A stretch of DNA of 64,000 nt from NCBI GenBank assembly GCA_025667525.1, contig CM046882.1, positions 524,918,618-524,982,617 of the forward strand. The letters are read 5' to 3'. Shown here in pieces: positions 12,112 to 23,709 of the stretch. Position 1 is the first letter of the stretch; each line of letters opens with the position of its first letter. The position numbers and the translations under genes are program-made. This stretch comes from Glebionis coronaria (taxonomy: Eukaryota > Streptophyta > Magnoliopsida > Asterales > Asteraceae). The notes beneath the pieces are model-generated. The model did not search any database. It saw only the letters and a list, made by a program, of their open reading frames with translations, and had not been told where the DNA came from.

Positions 12112-13917
12112 TAATACTAGGTTTTAAACCAAGTATAAAATATTATCGTCCGATCTCTTCGAATTGATTACTGGAAGAAAGTGCGACTCAATTGTTCTTG
12201 GTGGAAAATAAAAAGGTTTGGTTATCTATTCTACTAAAAATAAAAATGTCGTTGAAAGCTTGAAAATTTAATCTAAGATAAAACAAGTTAAAACAATGCT
12301 AAGTAAAAAGGTGGGAAAAATTAAAGTTTAGAAAATAGAAACAATTCAGAAAACTAATAATTTAACTAAGTCTGAAACAAGATAATTGAAATTTCAGGAA
12401 AATTGACATCTTCGGAATAAAGACAAATTCGGAAAAATGGTTTCTTCGGAATAACAAGATTTTCAGAAAAAAAGGAATTTCGGAATAACTGTCTTTTCAG
12501 AATAATGAGCTTTTTCGGAAAAATGGTGTTTTCAGAAAAATAGGTATCTTCGGAATAATAATCTTTTTCAGAAAAATGATGATCTTCGGAAAAACTGTCT
12601 TTTCGGAAAAAGAGATTCTTCGGAAAAAGGAGATTTTCAGAAAAAAGGGTATTTTCGGAAAAACTAACTTTTTCAGAGAAAATAGATTTTCGGAATAAAG
12701 ATGTTTTCAGTAAAATGATGGTTTTCAGAATAATACTCTTTTCAGAGAAATTGGTTTTTTCGGAAAAAGAAGGTTTTCAGAAAAATGGATTTCGGAATAA
12801 TGACTTTTCATAGAAATGATGAGTTCATAGAAATGGAATTTTGGAATAACAGCAATTTCAGAAAAAGGAGTGTTTTCAGAGAAACAAAACCCTTTTCCGA
12901 AAATGATAGAACGCAGACAAGAATTAACAGTAACAAACAAACTTAAGGAATAAGCTACCAATAAGCACAAACCAAATAAGCAATTAACCAAAACTTTAAC
13001 CAAATAAGTTTTAAGAAGAACTAAATAAGCCACAAATTAAAACTATAAAAACACTAATTAATCAAAACATTTAAAATCAACTAATAAGCAATCCTATTAA
13101 TCTATCAAAACAACTTAATCAAGAATAAACCAAACACTAGAAGATCAAATACCACAATAAGCTCAAAACATCCACCACATCAAAACCACAAGATCAATCA
13201 CATGAATAAAACAATCACATAATCAAAGAGATGAGATTAACTACATGATTATCAAGATTAAGAAAAAGATTAAGAAAGGTAGAATGAGAATTAAGAAAAT
13301 AAGCTTGATTGATTAAAGATGAATATCAAAAGATTACAAGATTAATGTAAAGATTAACAAGTTTTAAAGAAAAACTAGAGAGAAAAAATAAAAACACTTA
13401 AAAACTAAAAATTAACTACTAAAAGATTAACCACCTAACACCCTCCTAATGACATATTAGGAGGGTATTTATAGGAGGTGGGGAGATTACATGCTTAAGC
13501 TATCTAATTTCTTTCTTCTCGACTCGACTCGACTTAATTTCTTTGTCTTTCTCGACGTCGTCTCGGGATTTGTCGATATAAGTTGAACTTGTCTTATAAT
13601 TTTCTTCTATAATTAGACTTGAGTTCTTTGACTTCTTTAAACTTCCGTCTTTAGATTTTTTCTTCGATAAATCTTCAGAATTGGCCTTGGACTTCCGTTC
13701 TTTTTGCATTCTCGATCTTTCGACTTCATCTTTAGTCTTTTTCTTCGATAAAAGCCCGTGATAGCCCATGTTTTCTTCCTTTTGCATCCTTTGGTCCTAA
13801 AACACAATAAAAACACAAACCACGCATAATTCCGACTTTTACGACATAAAATACACGTTTTGGTCTTGTTATTATTGGAAATAAGTGGTAAAAGGATAAG
13901 TGTTTTCACACTTATTA
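12112..13917 (-). repeat. 5' LTR of the gypsy element (1806 bp)
   Basis: Direct repeat of 2462-4262 with the same TA...TA ends. It is the promoter-bearing LTR for the minus-strand element. It contains the degenerate GAAAAA/GGAATAA repeat field at about 12405-12905 and a TATA box with an adjoining hairpin at 13439-13473. Confidence 0.92.
13439..13473 (-). promoter_or_regulatory. Core promoter in the gypsy 5' LTR: TATA box plus hairpin
   Basis: The minus strand reads TATAAATA at 13473-13466. The next bases, down to 13439, form an inverted repeat (ACCCTCCTAATA, 3 base loop, one mismatch; perfect 12 bp stem in the other LTR). The hairpin lies between TATA and the expected start site about 30 bases downstream. 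Function is inferred from position only. Confidence 0.55.
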
Positions 13918-13922
13918 GAGAA

Positions 13923-14624
13923 GCATGCATCTCCATAGCATTAGTTTAATAAAAACTTTTAGTAAACTTTTTGTTGAGTCTAGAATTTCGCCATATATTG
14001 CAAGTTGAGGTATTGGTTAAACAAATTAAAGATCTTACCCACAACAATTCACGCCTTACGTTCCTAAAACTTGGATAAAGCACAAAGCAATAACCGTATT
14101 CATTGTGTTTCTGATGTGAATTTGCCATAAATCAACCTTAAGATATAATGCTAATGATAACCGTAGGTAATTTCAATTTGACGCACAGGCGAGCCGGGAA
14201 TTCGGTCAGCGACTAATGGCATAACACCTCATTCCTTAACCGGGTACATGACCAGCGATGCATTAAACTCACTTTATAGTTTGTCAAAAGGAGTAGGCCG
14301 TTAAATTATCATTGAAAATTATCAATCAACGCAATTCTATGTAATTTAGATCTCAAAACAATTCATTATTTTTTATATGATTTAGTCAATATTAATTTTT
14401 CTTGGAAAAAATTACCCTTGTTTACAACATACAATTAGTATAAAACGTATGAAAACAAGTAAGTACAAAAAAAACTAAATCAAATAGCAACATGCATAAC
14501 AATTTATTCAAAGAACATAAAACCTAGGGTTTTATAAACATATAAAAGTCTTCCCTAATTTTAAAACTTTGAATCAAATAAAGCAATAGCATATAAAATC
14601 ATATGATCCGTGAAAACATGCATG
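13923..14624. other. Host sequence between two insertions, unassigned
   Basis: About 700 bases of AT-rich DNA between the gypsy TSD and the TSD of the copia element at 14630. No coding domain seen. It was once contiguous with 1960-2456 on one side and 26885 onward on the other; it may be leader or LTR of the left copia element but I could not find its repeat partner. Confidence 0.4.
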
Positions 14625-14629
14625 TTCAT

Positions 14630-14959
14630 TGTTGGAAATACGTTTTACGTATTTAGGAAGATTCGGTCGCTCCGACAATATATTTAGTAGTAGCTCGTAG
14701 TTTAGTTATTTTATATTATGTAAATATAGAAAGGCCTAGTCCATGAGTTGTATGGATGGCTCAATATGTAAGCCCAAGCCCATTATTATGGGCTTGGTAA
14801 ATAAACCCTCTCCTTAGATGGAGAGGGTGTGGTTCACCTTATTTTACACATAGTAATCAAGGTGTTTTATTATTATTCTCTCTTAAGTGTGTGTGTGATT
14901 CTACCAACTCTCTATCTCTTTCTCTCTCTAAAACATAAGCAAGATTTACAAATCCTACA
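14630..14959 (+). repeat. 5' LTR of the copia element (330 bp)
   Basis: Begins TGTTGGAAATACG and ends AATCCTACA; 330 bp partner at 26550. Contains two adjacent hairpins around the TATA position. Confidence 0.95.
14774..14828 (+). promoter_or_regulatory. LTR core promoter region with two hairpins around a TATA box
   Basis: 14774-14797 is a perfect 10 bp stem with 4 base loop (CCAAGCCCAT/ATGGGCTTGG). 14798-14805 is the TATA position, here TAAATAAA but TATATAAA in the 3' LTR at 26718-26725. 14805-14828 is a 9 bp stem with 6 base loop (ACCCTCTCC/GGAGAGGGT). The same layout is kept at 26694-26748. Confidence 0.6.
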
Positions 14960-14961
14960 AA

Positions 14962-14974
14962 TGGTATCAGAGCC
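14962..14974 (+). promoter_or_regulatory. Primer-binding site (initiator tRNA-Met)
   Basis: TGGTATCAGAGCC, two bases after the 5' LTR; the standard plant copia primer site. Confidence 0.95.
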
Positions 14975-15259
14975 ATGGGATGATTGTATTGTTTATGTGT
15001 TTGGTTTCATAAAGATTCGTGTGTTTTTTATCCCTATATCTCTCGTCCAAAAAATTTTTTGGTGTCTTTTTGTGGTTTGATCTTCACCAATATCATCTAC
15101 ATATACGTGTTAGTGATTTGGGTTACTTGGATCGCTTAAAAATGCAAAATTTTTGGATTCATTTTTTGCATCAAGATTCGTCTTTTTTAAGTACAATACG
15201 AATTCCTTGTTTTTCTCAACATTTTGCAATTTCTGGTATAAATTTGCAATAGTTTGTTT

Positions 15260-15660
15260 TATTGCGAAATCTTGCACCTTGCAGATTGCCAAATCTTTGA
15301 TCTATATGAATTGCGAAATCTTGCACCTTGCTGATTGTGAAATCTTGGATCTTGTGTATTACGAAATCTTATGTGTTGAGTGAATTGCGAATTTTAATCC
15401 TCCAAGGTATTGCGAAATCTTCCAACTAATTGCGAAATCTTCAAGAGTTGCGGAATCTCCTCATTATTGCGAACTCTTCCAAGCAATTGCGAAATCTTCA
15501 AGAGTTGCGGATTTGTGTATTGCGAATTCTTGCAATTGGGTATTGCGAAATCCTATGTTTTGAGTGATTGCGAAATCATATCCAAAAAGGGATTGCGAAA
15601 TCTATCAATTTTAGGATTGCGAATTTGAATCAACTCTAGGATTGCGAAATCATTGTACAT
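15260..15660 (+). repeat. Degenerate ATTGCGAAATCTT repeat field in the copia leader
   Basis: About twenty copies or near copies of TTGCGAAATCTT/TTGCGAATTC spaced irregularly (mostly 15-35 bases) across 400 bases of the untranslated leader, before the gag start at 15895. The rest of the leader (14975-15260 and 15660-15894) has no such pattern and no gene. Confidence 0.75.
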
Positions 15661-15894
15661 AATTTAGGAATCTTCACACATTGCGAATTTTTTGGAATTT
15701 TTCAAGATTTTTCAATATTTTCAAAAAACGTGATTCTGAAAATATCGTGTGTAATTTTGCAGTAGAATTTTTGGTTTCTCAAGAAGACAATTTTAGGGGA
15801 TTTTAACATAGTTTCTCGACTTCAACACACGACAACAAGCACATTTACTTTCTCTCATTGTTCGATTAATATTTGTAAATCTTAACTTATCGAA

Positions 15895-18800
15895 ATGGAG
15901 TACACATCTCTTACGGACAAGTCCATCCTCTCAGGTACGGATAATCGTCCACCAATGTTGGAAAAATCTATGTACGAGGATTAGACTTCCCGAATGGAAC
16001 ATTACATGTTGAACAAAGAGAATGGACATCTCATTTGGGCATCGGTGCTCAATGGACCATTAGATTATGGTACAGTGACGGAAGGTACGACTACTCGTCC
16101 TCACACAACGGGTGAATTGACTGGAGATATGAAGATTCAAGACAAATGTGATAAGTATGCTACAAACATCATTCTCCAAGCCCTTCCTCCAGATGTCTAC
16201 AAACTCGTCAGCAAACATAATGTTGCCAAAGAGTTATGGGATAGAATTCGTGTTCTAATGCAAGGCACCTCGTTAACTAAACAAGAACGAGAGTGTAAGC
16301 TTTATGATACTTTTGATAAGTTTGCCTATGTGCCAGGGGAGACTCTCAATGACTACTATCTGAGATTTACCCTATTGTTGAATGAGCTAAATATCTATGG
16401 CATGGCAATTCCTATATTTCAATTGAACACCAAGTATTTAAACACTCTTCCTTCAGAATGGAAAAAGTACGTGACGGATGTTAAATTGGCTAAGGACTTG
16501 CATAACACCAATGTGGATCAACTTCAAGCTTTTCTTCAACAACACGAATGCCATGTGATTGAGGCTCGGTTGTCTAAACCTCAAGTTCATGATCCACTTG
16601 CCATGTATGCTTCTAAAAAAACATGGCTTATACTTATCAACAACCATCATACTTGCAGCAGCTACCACCACACACCTATCAGCAACCACAGCAACCATCT
16701 TATCAACCACCAATGATGCCACAACAAGCATTACAAAAAGTGTTCATCAACAATCTTTTCCACAGCAACCACCATATCAGACATCATCATCACAAGCCAA
16801 CACTTCTCCAATGGGCTATACTCCTCAGCAATGATATTTTCAAATAGAAGCACAACCAGCACAAGCTTTCTACTCTAATGAACTTCCACCAATCCAAGCA
16901 CTGGCCTTTACTCCAAATGATACGCCAGTTGATGTTCTAAACCATCTCACTGCCTACTTGTCAAAACTTGTTGCAACCAGAGGATTTACACCAACAAACA
17001 ATCAGCTCCGCACCTCTTCAAATCCTCGACAACAAGCTACTGTTCAAGATGGTCAAGTAACAGTGCAACCTATTCAGGGAAGACAAAATTCATATGGACC
17101 TCCTACAAGGACTGTAAATGCTCAAGCTGTGAATTCTCAAGCTAATGGAAATGGAAGCCTCATTGGTCCTCAAAAGGTTGTGACTTGCTACAACTGCCGA
17201 GGACAAGGTCATATGGCTAGGCAATTCACTCAGCCGAAAAGGAGAAGGGATGAAGCGTGGTTTCGTGAGAAAATGTATTTAGTTGATGCTCAGTCTAAGG
17301 GAAAGATTTTGGATTCAGAGGAGTTAGCATTTCTTGCAGACCCAGGGGCAGCAGATACTGAAGGCATTGCAGTCGTTTCCACTTCTAATGCAGCTTATCA
17401 AACAGATGATCTTGACGCATATGATTCGGATTGTGATGACATTCACTCAGCCCAAGTTGCTCTCGTTTCTAATCTCTCTCACTACGGTTCTGATGTCGTC
17501 AGTGAGGTACCCACCACAACCAATCTTGGTAATGATAATAACCCACATCAAGTTGGGCATGAAAATGATAACCTCGAACAGCATTCGGGAACTAGTAACT
17601 CAAATGATGTGGTACCCAATCCTACACATTTGAGTGAACCTCAATCAAATGCTACGACGGGTATTGAATCTTATGCTCAACATGATTTGGTCATGGTGCC
17701 TAAACATATTATTGATCAATTGCATATGGCTCTCAGACAATCCGTAGATACGAATTCCACCCTAACTGCTGAGCTTGCGTTGCATAAAGAAAAGGTCAAA
17801 ACTTTTGAAATGGTCCCTCAAGCAGAGAAAATAACATGTTCTGAATTTGACCAATTTCGTTTTGAAAAGATTGAACACTTGAAAGAAATAGAATCATTAA
17901 AAGCTAATCTTTCCAATGAATTAAAAGCAAAAGAGTCGGTGGTCAATGATTTTCAGAAACTTAAAATGGATTTCGAAACTCTCGAGTCTAAAAAGTTTGA
18001 ATCAGAAATTGATGCTACCAAACTTCTTAAATTCAAGGAACAACAGCTTTTAAAACAATACCCTTCCACAGAAAAGGTTCATCTTTTAACTAAATCATTT
18101 AAAGAACTCGAACTTAAGCGTCTTCAAAATTTACCACTTAATCCCGGTTATGTAAAACAAGCTCAGGAATATATTCCCGGTCTTTATGATATGACCATAA
18201 TTGGTAAATCGAAAGAAGCACCTTATGTTCGTAGTTCTAAGGAGACACAGTCACTTATAGAAGAAACTCACTCTAAAATATTTTCAAAATTCCATACGAT
18301 TGATTATGATAAGCATAATAAAGATCAACTTTCTAAAAAGACACGCATTCGCTTACAAAAGGAATTAGTTGAACTAACAGTTCTTGTGCCCCCAAGTTTG
18401 TCAAATGAAAACCCTCCTAGTACGTCTCCTACACTCGTCAAAACGGATTTAACGAAGTTACTTCCACCGGTAAGTAAGGCGTCCGTTAATTTAAAAGTGG
18501 TACACCAACACTTAGCTGATTTTGACAAGGTCATTTTGGAACGTACGACGGCCACGGCCATAACGGAAGGTGAATGGAATTTGAGCATACTAGAGCTGCG
18601 TTCCGAGACGAAATTGTTCCGTTTGTAAAGAATGTTAAAACTTGTCTTAGTAATCTTGATCAAGATTTGCGTATGGAAATAGAAGAAGTTAAACGTGTTT
18701 TCAATGAAATGGATGATGCTTATGAAAACAGTTTGCTTGAAATAGAACGGGTTTCTCGCCAAAATGATCAGCTTCTTAAACAAGTGATGTCTCATGATAT

Positions 18801-20330
18801 AGTTTCCGTCTGTGTGAATAAAAGTGTTGATAATGATTCTATTGTGCATAATGTTGAATCTGTGGATAATGTGGTAGATAATATTTGTCACGAATCTGAC
18901 GCTGAATTTTTAAAGCTTCAAGATTCATATTCTTCGCTTTCAAAACGTTTTGATGAGATTCAAACACATTGTATTTCGCTTGAATGCAAGCAACAATTTA
19001 TTCAATAAATCTTTGAAACGTCATTCGAAGGTGTTAATATCGATGATGCAAACTTTGAAAAGAATTTTCGATTGAATTTACAATCAAAACAGCGTCAGCC
19101 AAGTGGCAAAGTTGCTAAATCTTTGCCGATAGACATAGAGAAATCCAAAGAGCTTAACTGTGTGAACGTACTTGAGGCCGCTGAGAATTTTAAACTTGAT
19201 CTAGATAATCGAGTTTCCAAGATTTTGTCCAAAGTTGATAACTTAAAACAGAAAGATACACGACTCTTCGATTCAATAAAGCCCGCATGTGTTGATACCA
19301 CTGCACAAAATCAATCATTGATTGAACAATTGAATCGAAAGTCGGTGGAAATATCAGATTTGAGGAAACAAATTTGTGATAAGAATCTGGTCTTGGCTGA
19401 GTTAAAGGAAACACTTCGTACTCTAAAAGGTAAGAATGTTGTGGATAACGCAGCCACTGTCTCAGCATCGTCCTCTAGTGCAATCAAAAGGAACCTTATT
19501 GCCGTCACACCATTTAATAAGGGCGCTAGGACTAAACCATCTCAAACTTTGGTCACTAAAGATAAGGCAGAATCAAAACCAGCTTCTAATATTCCCGTGT
19601 TACCTTCTACAGGAGTAAGCACAACTACTAAGGCTCAAAGATCTAAGCTTAAAAGAAACAAGAAGAATGATAGGATCTTACCTCCATCTAGTAGTCCAAT
19701 GAAGAAGAAAGTAGAAGCCCATCCTAGGAATGTTATTTCTGTTTTGAATAAAAAGAATCATGTAGCTAAACCTAAAGGCTCTGCGGTTGTGCAGCGTTCT
19801 AAGCCTACTGTGAATGTATGTTTTCTAGTCGTCATGATTCTTGCCTTATAGACCATGTGAATGAGATGAATGCCCAAAAAATGAATTAGAATGGAAACCG
19901 ACCGGGAAAGTGTTAACCCAAGTTGGTTGGTTGTGGCGCCCCACTGGTAGAACTTTCACTATAGTAGGAAAAATGTGCCCTTTAACTAGGATCACTCCCA
20001 CTGAAGCGAAGAAAGCGTTCCCTTTAACTAGGAGTACCAAGGCTACCAAAACACAAGCGTGTCCTTTAACTAGGAACACTGACACTACTGTAGGAACCAA
20101 GTGCCCTTTAAATAGGTCTACTCCCACTGTAGTGCCCGTGAATAATCCAAAACCTAAGAAAGTTGGAACAGTAAAACCTGTTAGTGCTAAAACTCACATT
20201 AGAAAACGCAGGAAATCTAAGGGTCTCACAAATGTTAACAATTATGATAATCTTACATATGTATCTGCTAACACTCCGGAACCAATAGTTTCCAATGCAT
20301 TGTCTACTGTTGTTATTGAAAACAGGTAGT
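15895..20330 (+). pseudogene. Copia gag polyprotein region, frameshifted
   Basis: ATG at 15895 (MEYTSLTDKSILSG) sits in a good context and precedes a TAG at 15982-15984, where similar proteins have Trp. The frame then runs 15985-16620 through the gag core (QALPPDVYKLVSKHNVAKEL, LTKQERECKLYDTFDKF). A shift at a seven-A run (16615-16621) and another near 16735 pass through a Gln/Pro-rich linker to the frame ending at 18628, which contains the zinc knuckle CYNCRGQGHMARQF near 17190. Its last Cys is replaced by a hydrophobic-flanked Phe-Thr, so the knuckle is damaged. Two further blocks (about 18574-19850, one internal TAA at 19006) are rich in coiled coil. Block 19910-20329 ends in a 14-residue repeat. 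Structural protein, no longer translatable as one chain. Confidence 0.85.
19976..20143 (+). repeat. 42 bp in-frame tandem repeat in gag (CPLTR repeat)
   Basis: Four units start at 19976, 20018, 20060 and 20102, each 42 bp, each opening with a (C/F)PL(T/N)R(I/S/N)T heptad followed by a variable heptad. Period is exactly 14 codons, so the frame is kept. Confidence 0.85.
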
Positions 20331-21500
20331 CCAAATTGTTCTATGGTATTTGGACTCTGGTTGCTCCAAGCATATGACCGGAGATCGCTCTCAGCTCAGA
20401 AACTTCGTCAGCAAGTTTCTTGGTACGGTTCGATTTGGAAATGATCATATTGCAAAGATAATGGGTTATGGTGAATATCATATTGGGAATGTTATAATTT
20501 CAAGAGTGTATTATGTGGAAGGTCTCGGTCACAACTTATTTTCTGTGGGACAATTTTGTGATGCAAACCTAGAAGTTGCTTTTCGAGAGCATACCTGCTT
20601 CATTCGTAATTTGGAAGGGGTTGATTTATTGAAAGTTACTCGAGGGAATAATTTGTATACTTTGTCTCTACAAGACATGATGGCCGCTTCTCCCGTATGT
20701 CTTCTCTCCAAAGCATCGAAGACTAAGTCATGGTTATGGCATCGTCGGTTATCTCATCTTAACTTTGACGCTATTAATCATTTGGCGATAAACGAACTTG
20801 TTTGTGGTCTTCCTAAACTTTCATTTCACAAGGATCATTTGTGTTCCGCGTGTACAATGGGGAAAAACACTAAGAAATCATACAAACCCAAGACTGAAGA
20901 CACCAACCAAGAGAAACTTTATTTGTTGCATATGGATCTTTGTGGGCCAATGCGTGTTGAAAGTCTTAGTGGCAAAAAGTACATCCTCGTAATTGTCGAT
21001 GATTACTCTCGGTTTACATGGGTGAAATTTTTTACAACAAAAAATGAGGCGCCTAAATTCATCATCGGATTTCTCAAGATGATTCAAGTGCGTCTCAACA
21101 CTAATGTCCGACGCATTCGTACAGATAATGGAACCGAATTTGTGAATCAAATTTTGCGTGATTATTATGAAGAAGTTGACATATCTCATGAAACATCCGT
21201 TGCTCGCACTCCACAACAAAACGGTGTCGTTGAAAGGCGAAATCGCACACTTATGGAAGTTGCTCGTATGATGTTAAACGCCATGGTAAAACACCTTATG
21301 AGCTTCTCCATGGAAAAGTACCAGATTTATCATATCTTCATGTATTTGGTTCTATTTGCTATCCAAATAATGATGGTGACAATTTGGGAAAACTTCAACC
21401 AAAGGCTGATATTGGTATTTTCATTGGTTATGCACCTACAAAGAAGGCATACCGAATCTACAACCGTAAGTCTCGTAAGATCCTCGAAACTATGAATGTT
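20331..21500 (+). pseudogene. Copia protease and integrase, internally deleted
   Basis: Protease: WYLDSGCSKHMTG at 20344. The pre-integrase segment reads LWHRRLSHLNFDAINHLA, with the CSAC pair near 20840. Integrase core landmarks are LLHMDLCGPM (first Asp), RTDNGTEF near 21118 (second Asp) and [14 protein letters not shown] with the catalytic Glu near 21235. After ARMMLN the sequence jumps at about 21276-21279 to [13 protein letters not shown], and the frame changes. Roughly 27 residues present at this place in the copies at 44-52 kb are missing. The integrase is therefore disrupted just after its catalytic Glu. Confidence 0.88.
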
Positions 21501-23709
21501 GATTTTGATGAGCTGAAAGCAATGGCTTCTGAGCAAAGCAGCTCTGAACCCGCACTTCATGAAATGGGACCCAGTAACATTAGTTATGGTCTTGTCCCAA
21601 ACAACCCCACTTCATCATCATTTATACCACCCACTAGGAATGACTGGGATACGTTGTTTCAACCGTTCTTTGATGAATTCTTTACTCCTCCAAGTATTGT
21701 TGCTCCAGAACCTGAGGTAATAGCTTCGATAACCGAAGTTGTCGTTCCAGCAACCGAAGCACAATCTGATACGTCTGCACCTACAATTGGTCAAGATATA
21801 CCCTCAACTAGTAATTCTCAACCAACACCCGAATCAACTACCCATGTCATGCCTATTGATGATGAAGAGGATGATGATGATCACGATTTGGAATTCGCTC
21901 AAATGAGTGAACTTCCATTCTTTGGTGTACCAATTCCCGACCCTAATCAAGCCGGGTCGTCCACCTCAGAGGAAGCTCGTACTACGATTTACTTCAATCT
22001 ACGGATTCGTGAACATGACAGCAAGTGGACAAAGGATCATCCTATAGATTCTATTATTGGTGACCCAAATCGTCCGGTATCCACACGAAGTCAGTTACAA
22101 GAAAATGCAATGTTTTGTCATTTTGATGCTTTTCTCACTGAAGTTGAACCTAAGACATGGCAAGAAGCTTTTACTCAATCCTGTTGGATAGAAGCTATGC
22201 AAGAAGAACTTAATGAATTTATACGTCTTGAAGTATGGGAACTTGTCCCATGCCCGGATCAAGTGCAGTTACTCACTTTGAAATGGGTTTACAAGGTGAA
22301 ACTCGATGAGTTAGGCGGAATATTGAAGAACAAAGCTCGACTAGTAGCTCGTGGATACAAGCAATTATTAGGCATCGACTTTATGGAATCCTTTGCACCT
22401 GTTGCCCGTTTGGAAGCTATTAGACTATTCCTCGCTTATGCAGCCCACATCAATATGATCGTCTATCAAATGGATGTGAAAACGGCATTTCTTAATGGTG
22501 AAATCAAGGAAGAGGTCTATGTTCAACAGCCGGATGGTTTTGTGAATCCTAAATATCCTAATCATGTGTACAAGCTTAAGAAGGCTCTCTATGGGTTGAA
22601 GCAAGCTCCTCACGCATGGTATGATCTATTGTCACAATTCCTCATTACGCAAGGCTTCGCTAAAGGCAAGGTGGATCCCACGTTGTTCATTCAAAAACGA
22701 GGTAAAGATATGATTATGGTACAAATATATGTTGATGATATTATATTTGCAGCCTCGACCCAAACCTTCTCCGACGAGTTTGGGACACTCATGTCTTCCA
22801 AGTTTAAGATGTCAATGATGGGCAAGGTATCATTCTTCTTAGGTCTTCAGATATCTCAGAGTCCCAGAGGCATCTTTATCAATCAATCCAAGTATGCCCT
22901 TGAATCGCTTAAGAAATATAAGATGGAATCTTGCGACCCCGTGGATACTCCAATGATGGAACGAACTAAGCTTGATGCAGATCCACATGGAGTTTCTGTT
23001 GATCCGACACTTTATCGTGGAATGATCGGTACCCTTATGTATATCACAGCTAGTCGACCTGATCTTCAGTTTGCTATATGTATGTGTGCTCGGTATCAAA
23101 CTCGGCCTACTGAGTTACACTTGGCTACTGTGAAACGAATCTTTCGATATCTTAAAGGAACCATTAATCGGGGACTTTGGTATTCGAAGGACTCTTCGAT
23201 TGTACTATGGCATATGCAGATGCGGATCACGCGGGTTGTCAAGATACAAGGCGTAGCACGAGTGGAACTTTGCAACTTCTAGGAGATCGACTAATCAGTT
23301 GGGCATCGAAAAGGCAGAAAAGCGCTGCAATTTCAAGTACGGAAGCAGAATACATAGCTATGTCCGGTTGCTGTGCTCAAATTCTTTGGATGAGATCGCA
23401 ATTAACCGACTATGGTCTAGGTTTCAACAAAATTCCGATGTACTACGACAACAAAAGTGCAATTGCCTTATGCTGCAACAATGTTCAATTCTCCCGGTCG
23501 AAGCATATTGACATTCGCTACCACTTCATCAACGAGCAAGTGGAAATGGAGTGATCGAGCTTTACTTTGTCCGATCTGAGTATCAATTGGCGGATATTTT
23601 CACGAAGGCTTTAGATCGCGCTCGGATGGAATTTTTGGCCGACAAGCTAGGAGTGAGAACTTTTTCGCCTGAGACTCTAAAGGAACTGGCAGATGAAGCG
23701 AAAGAATAG
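21384..23709 (+). pseudogene. Copia reverse transcriptase and RNase H, two frameshifts
   Basis: Frame 21384-23282 carries the end of integrase, a Ser/Pro/acidic linker and a complete [48 protein letters not shown], the active site YVDDIIF near 22730, and [15 protein letters not shown]. At about 23200 the frame shifts into 23177-23554, RNase H ([40 protein letters not shown]). A single lost A near 23547 turns the next codons into a TGA; the remaining sequence ([20 protein letters not shown]) ends at TAG 23707-23709. RT catalytic residues themselves are intact. Confidence 0.9.

Larger units (their letters stand above)
2462..13917 (-). mobile_element. Athila/Tat-type Ty3/gypsy LTR retrotransposon, full length, decayed
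   Basis: An 11.46 kb element bounded by direct LTRs (2462-4262 and 12112-13917) and a perfect 5 bp target duplication GAGAA at 2457-2461 and 13918-13922. Minus-strand order is 5' LTR, primer-binding site, gag, protease, RT, RNase H, integrase, a 2 kb non-coding tail, 3' LTR. The primer site resembles the tRNA-Asp type typical of Athila/Tat elements, and the integrase has no chromodomain, in keeping with that clade. All coding blocks carry stops or frameshifts. The LTRs differ by only a few percent by eye, so insertion is not ancient. LTR termini are TAATA...TATTA rather than TG...CA. Confidence 0.93.
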
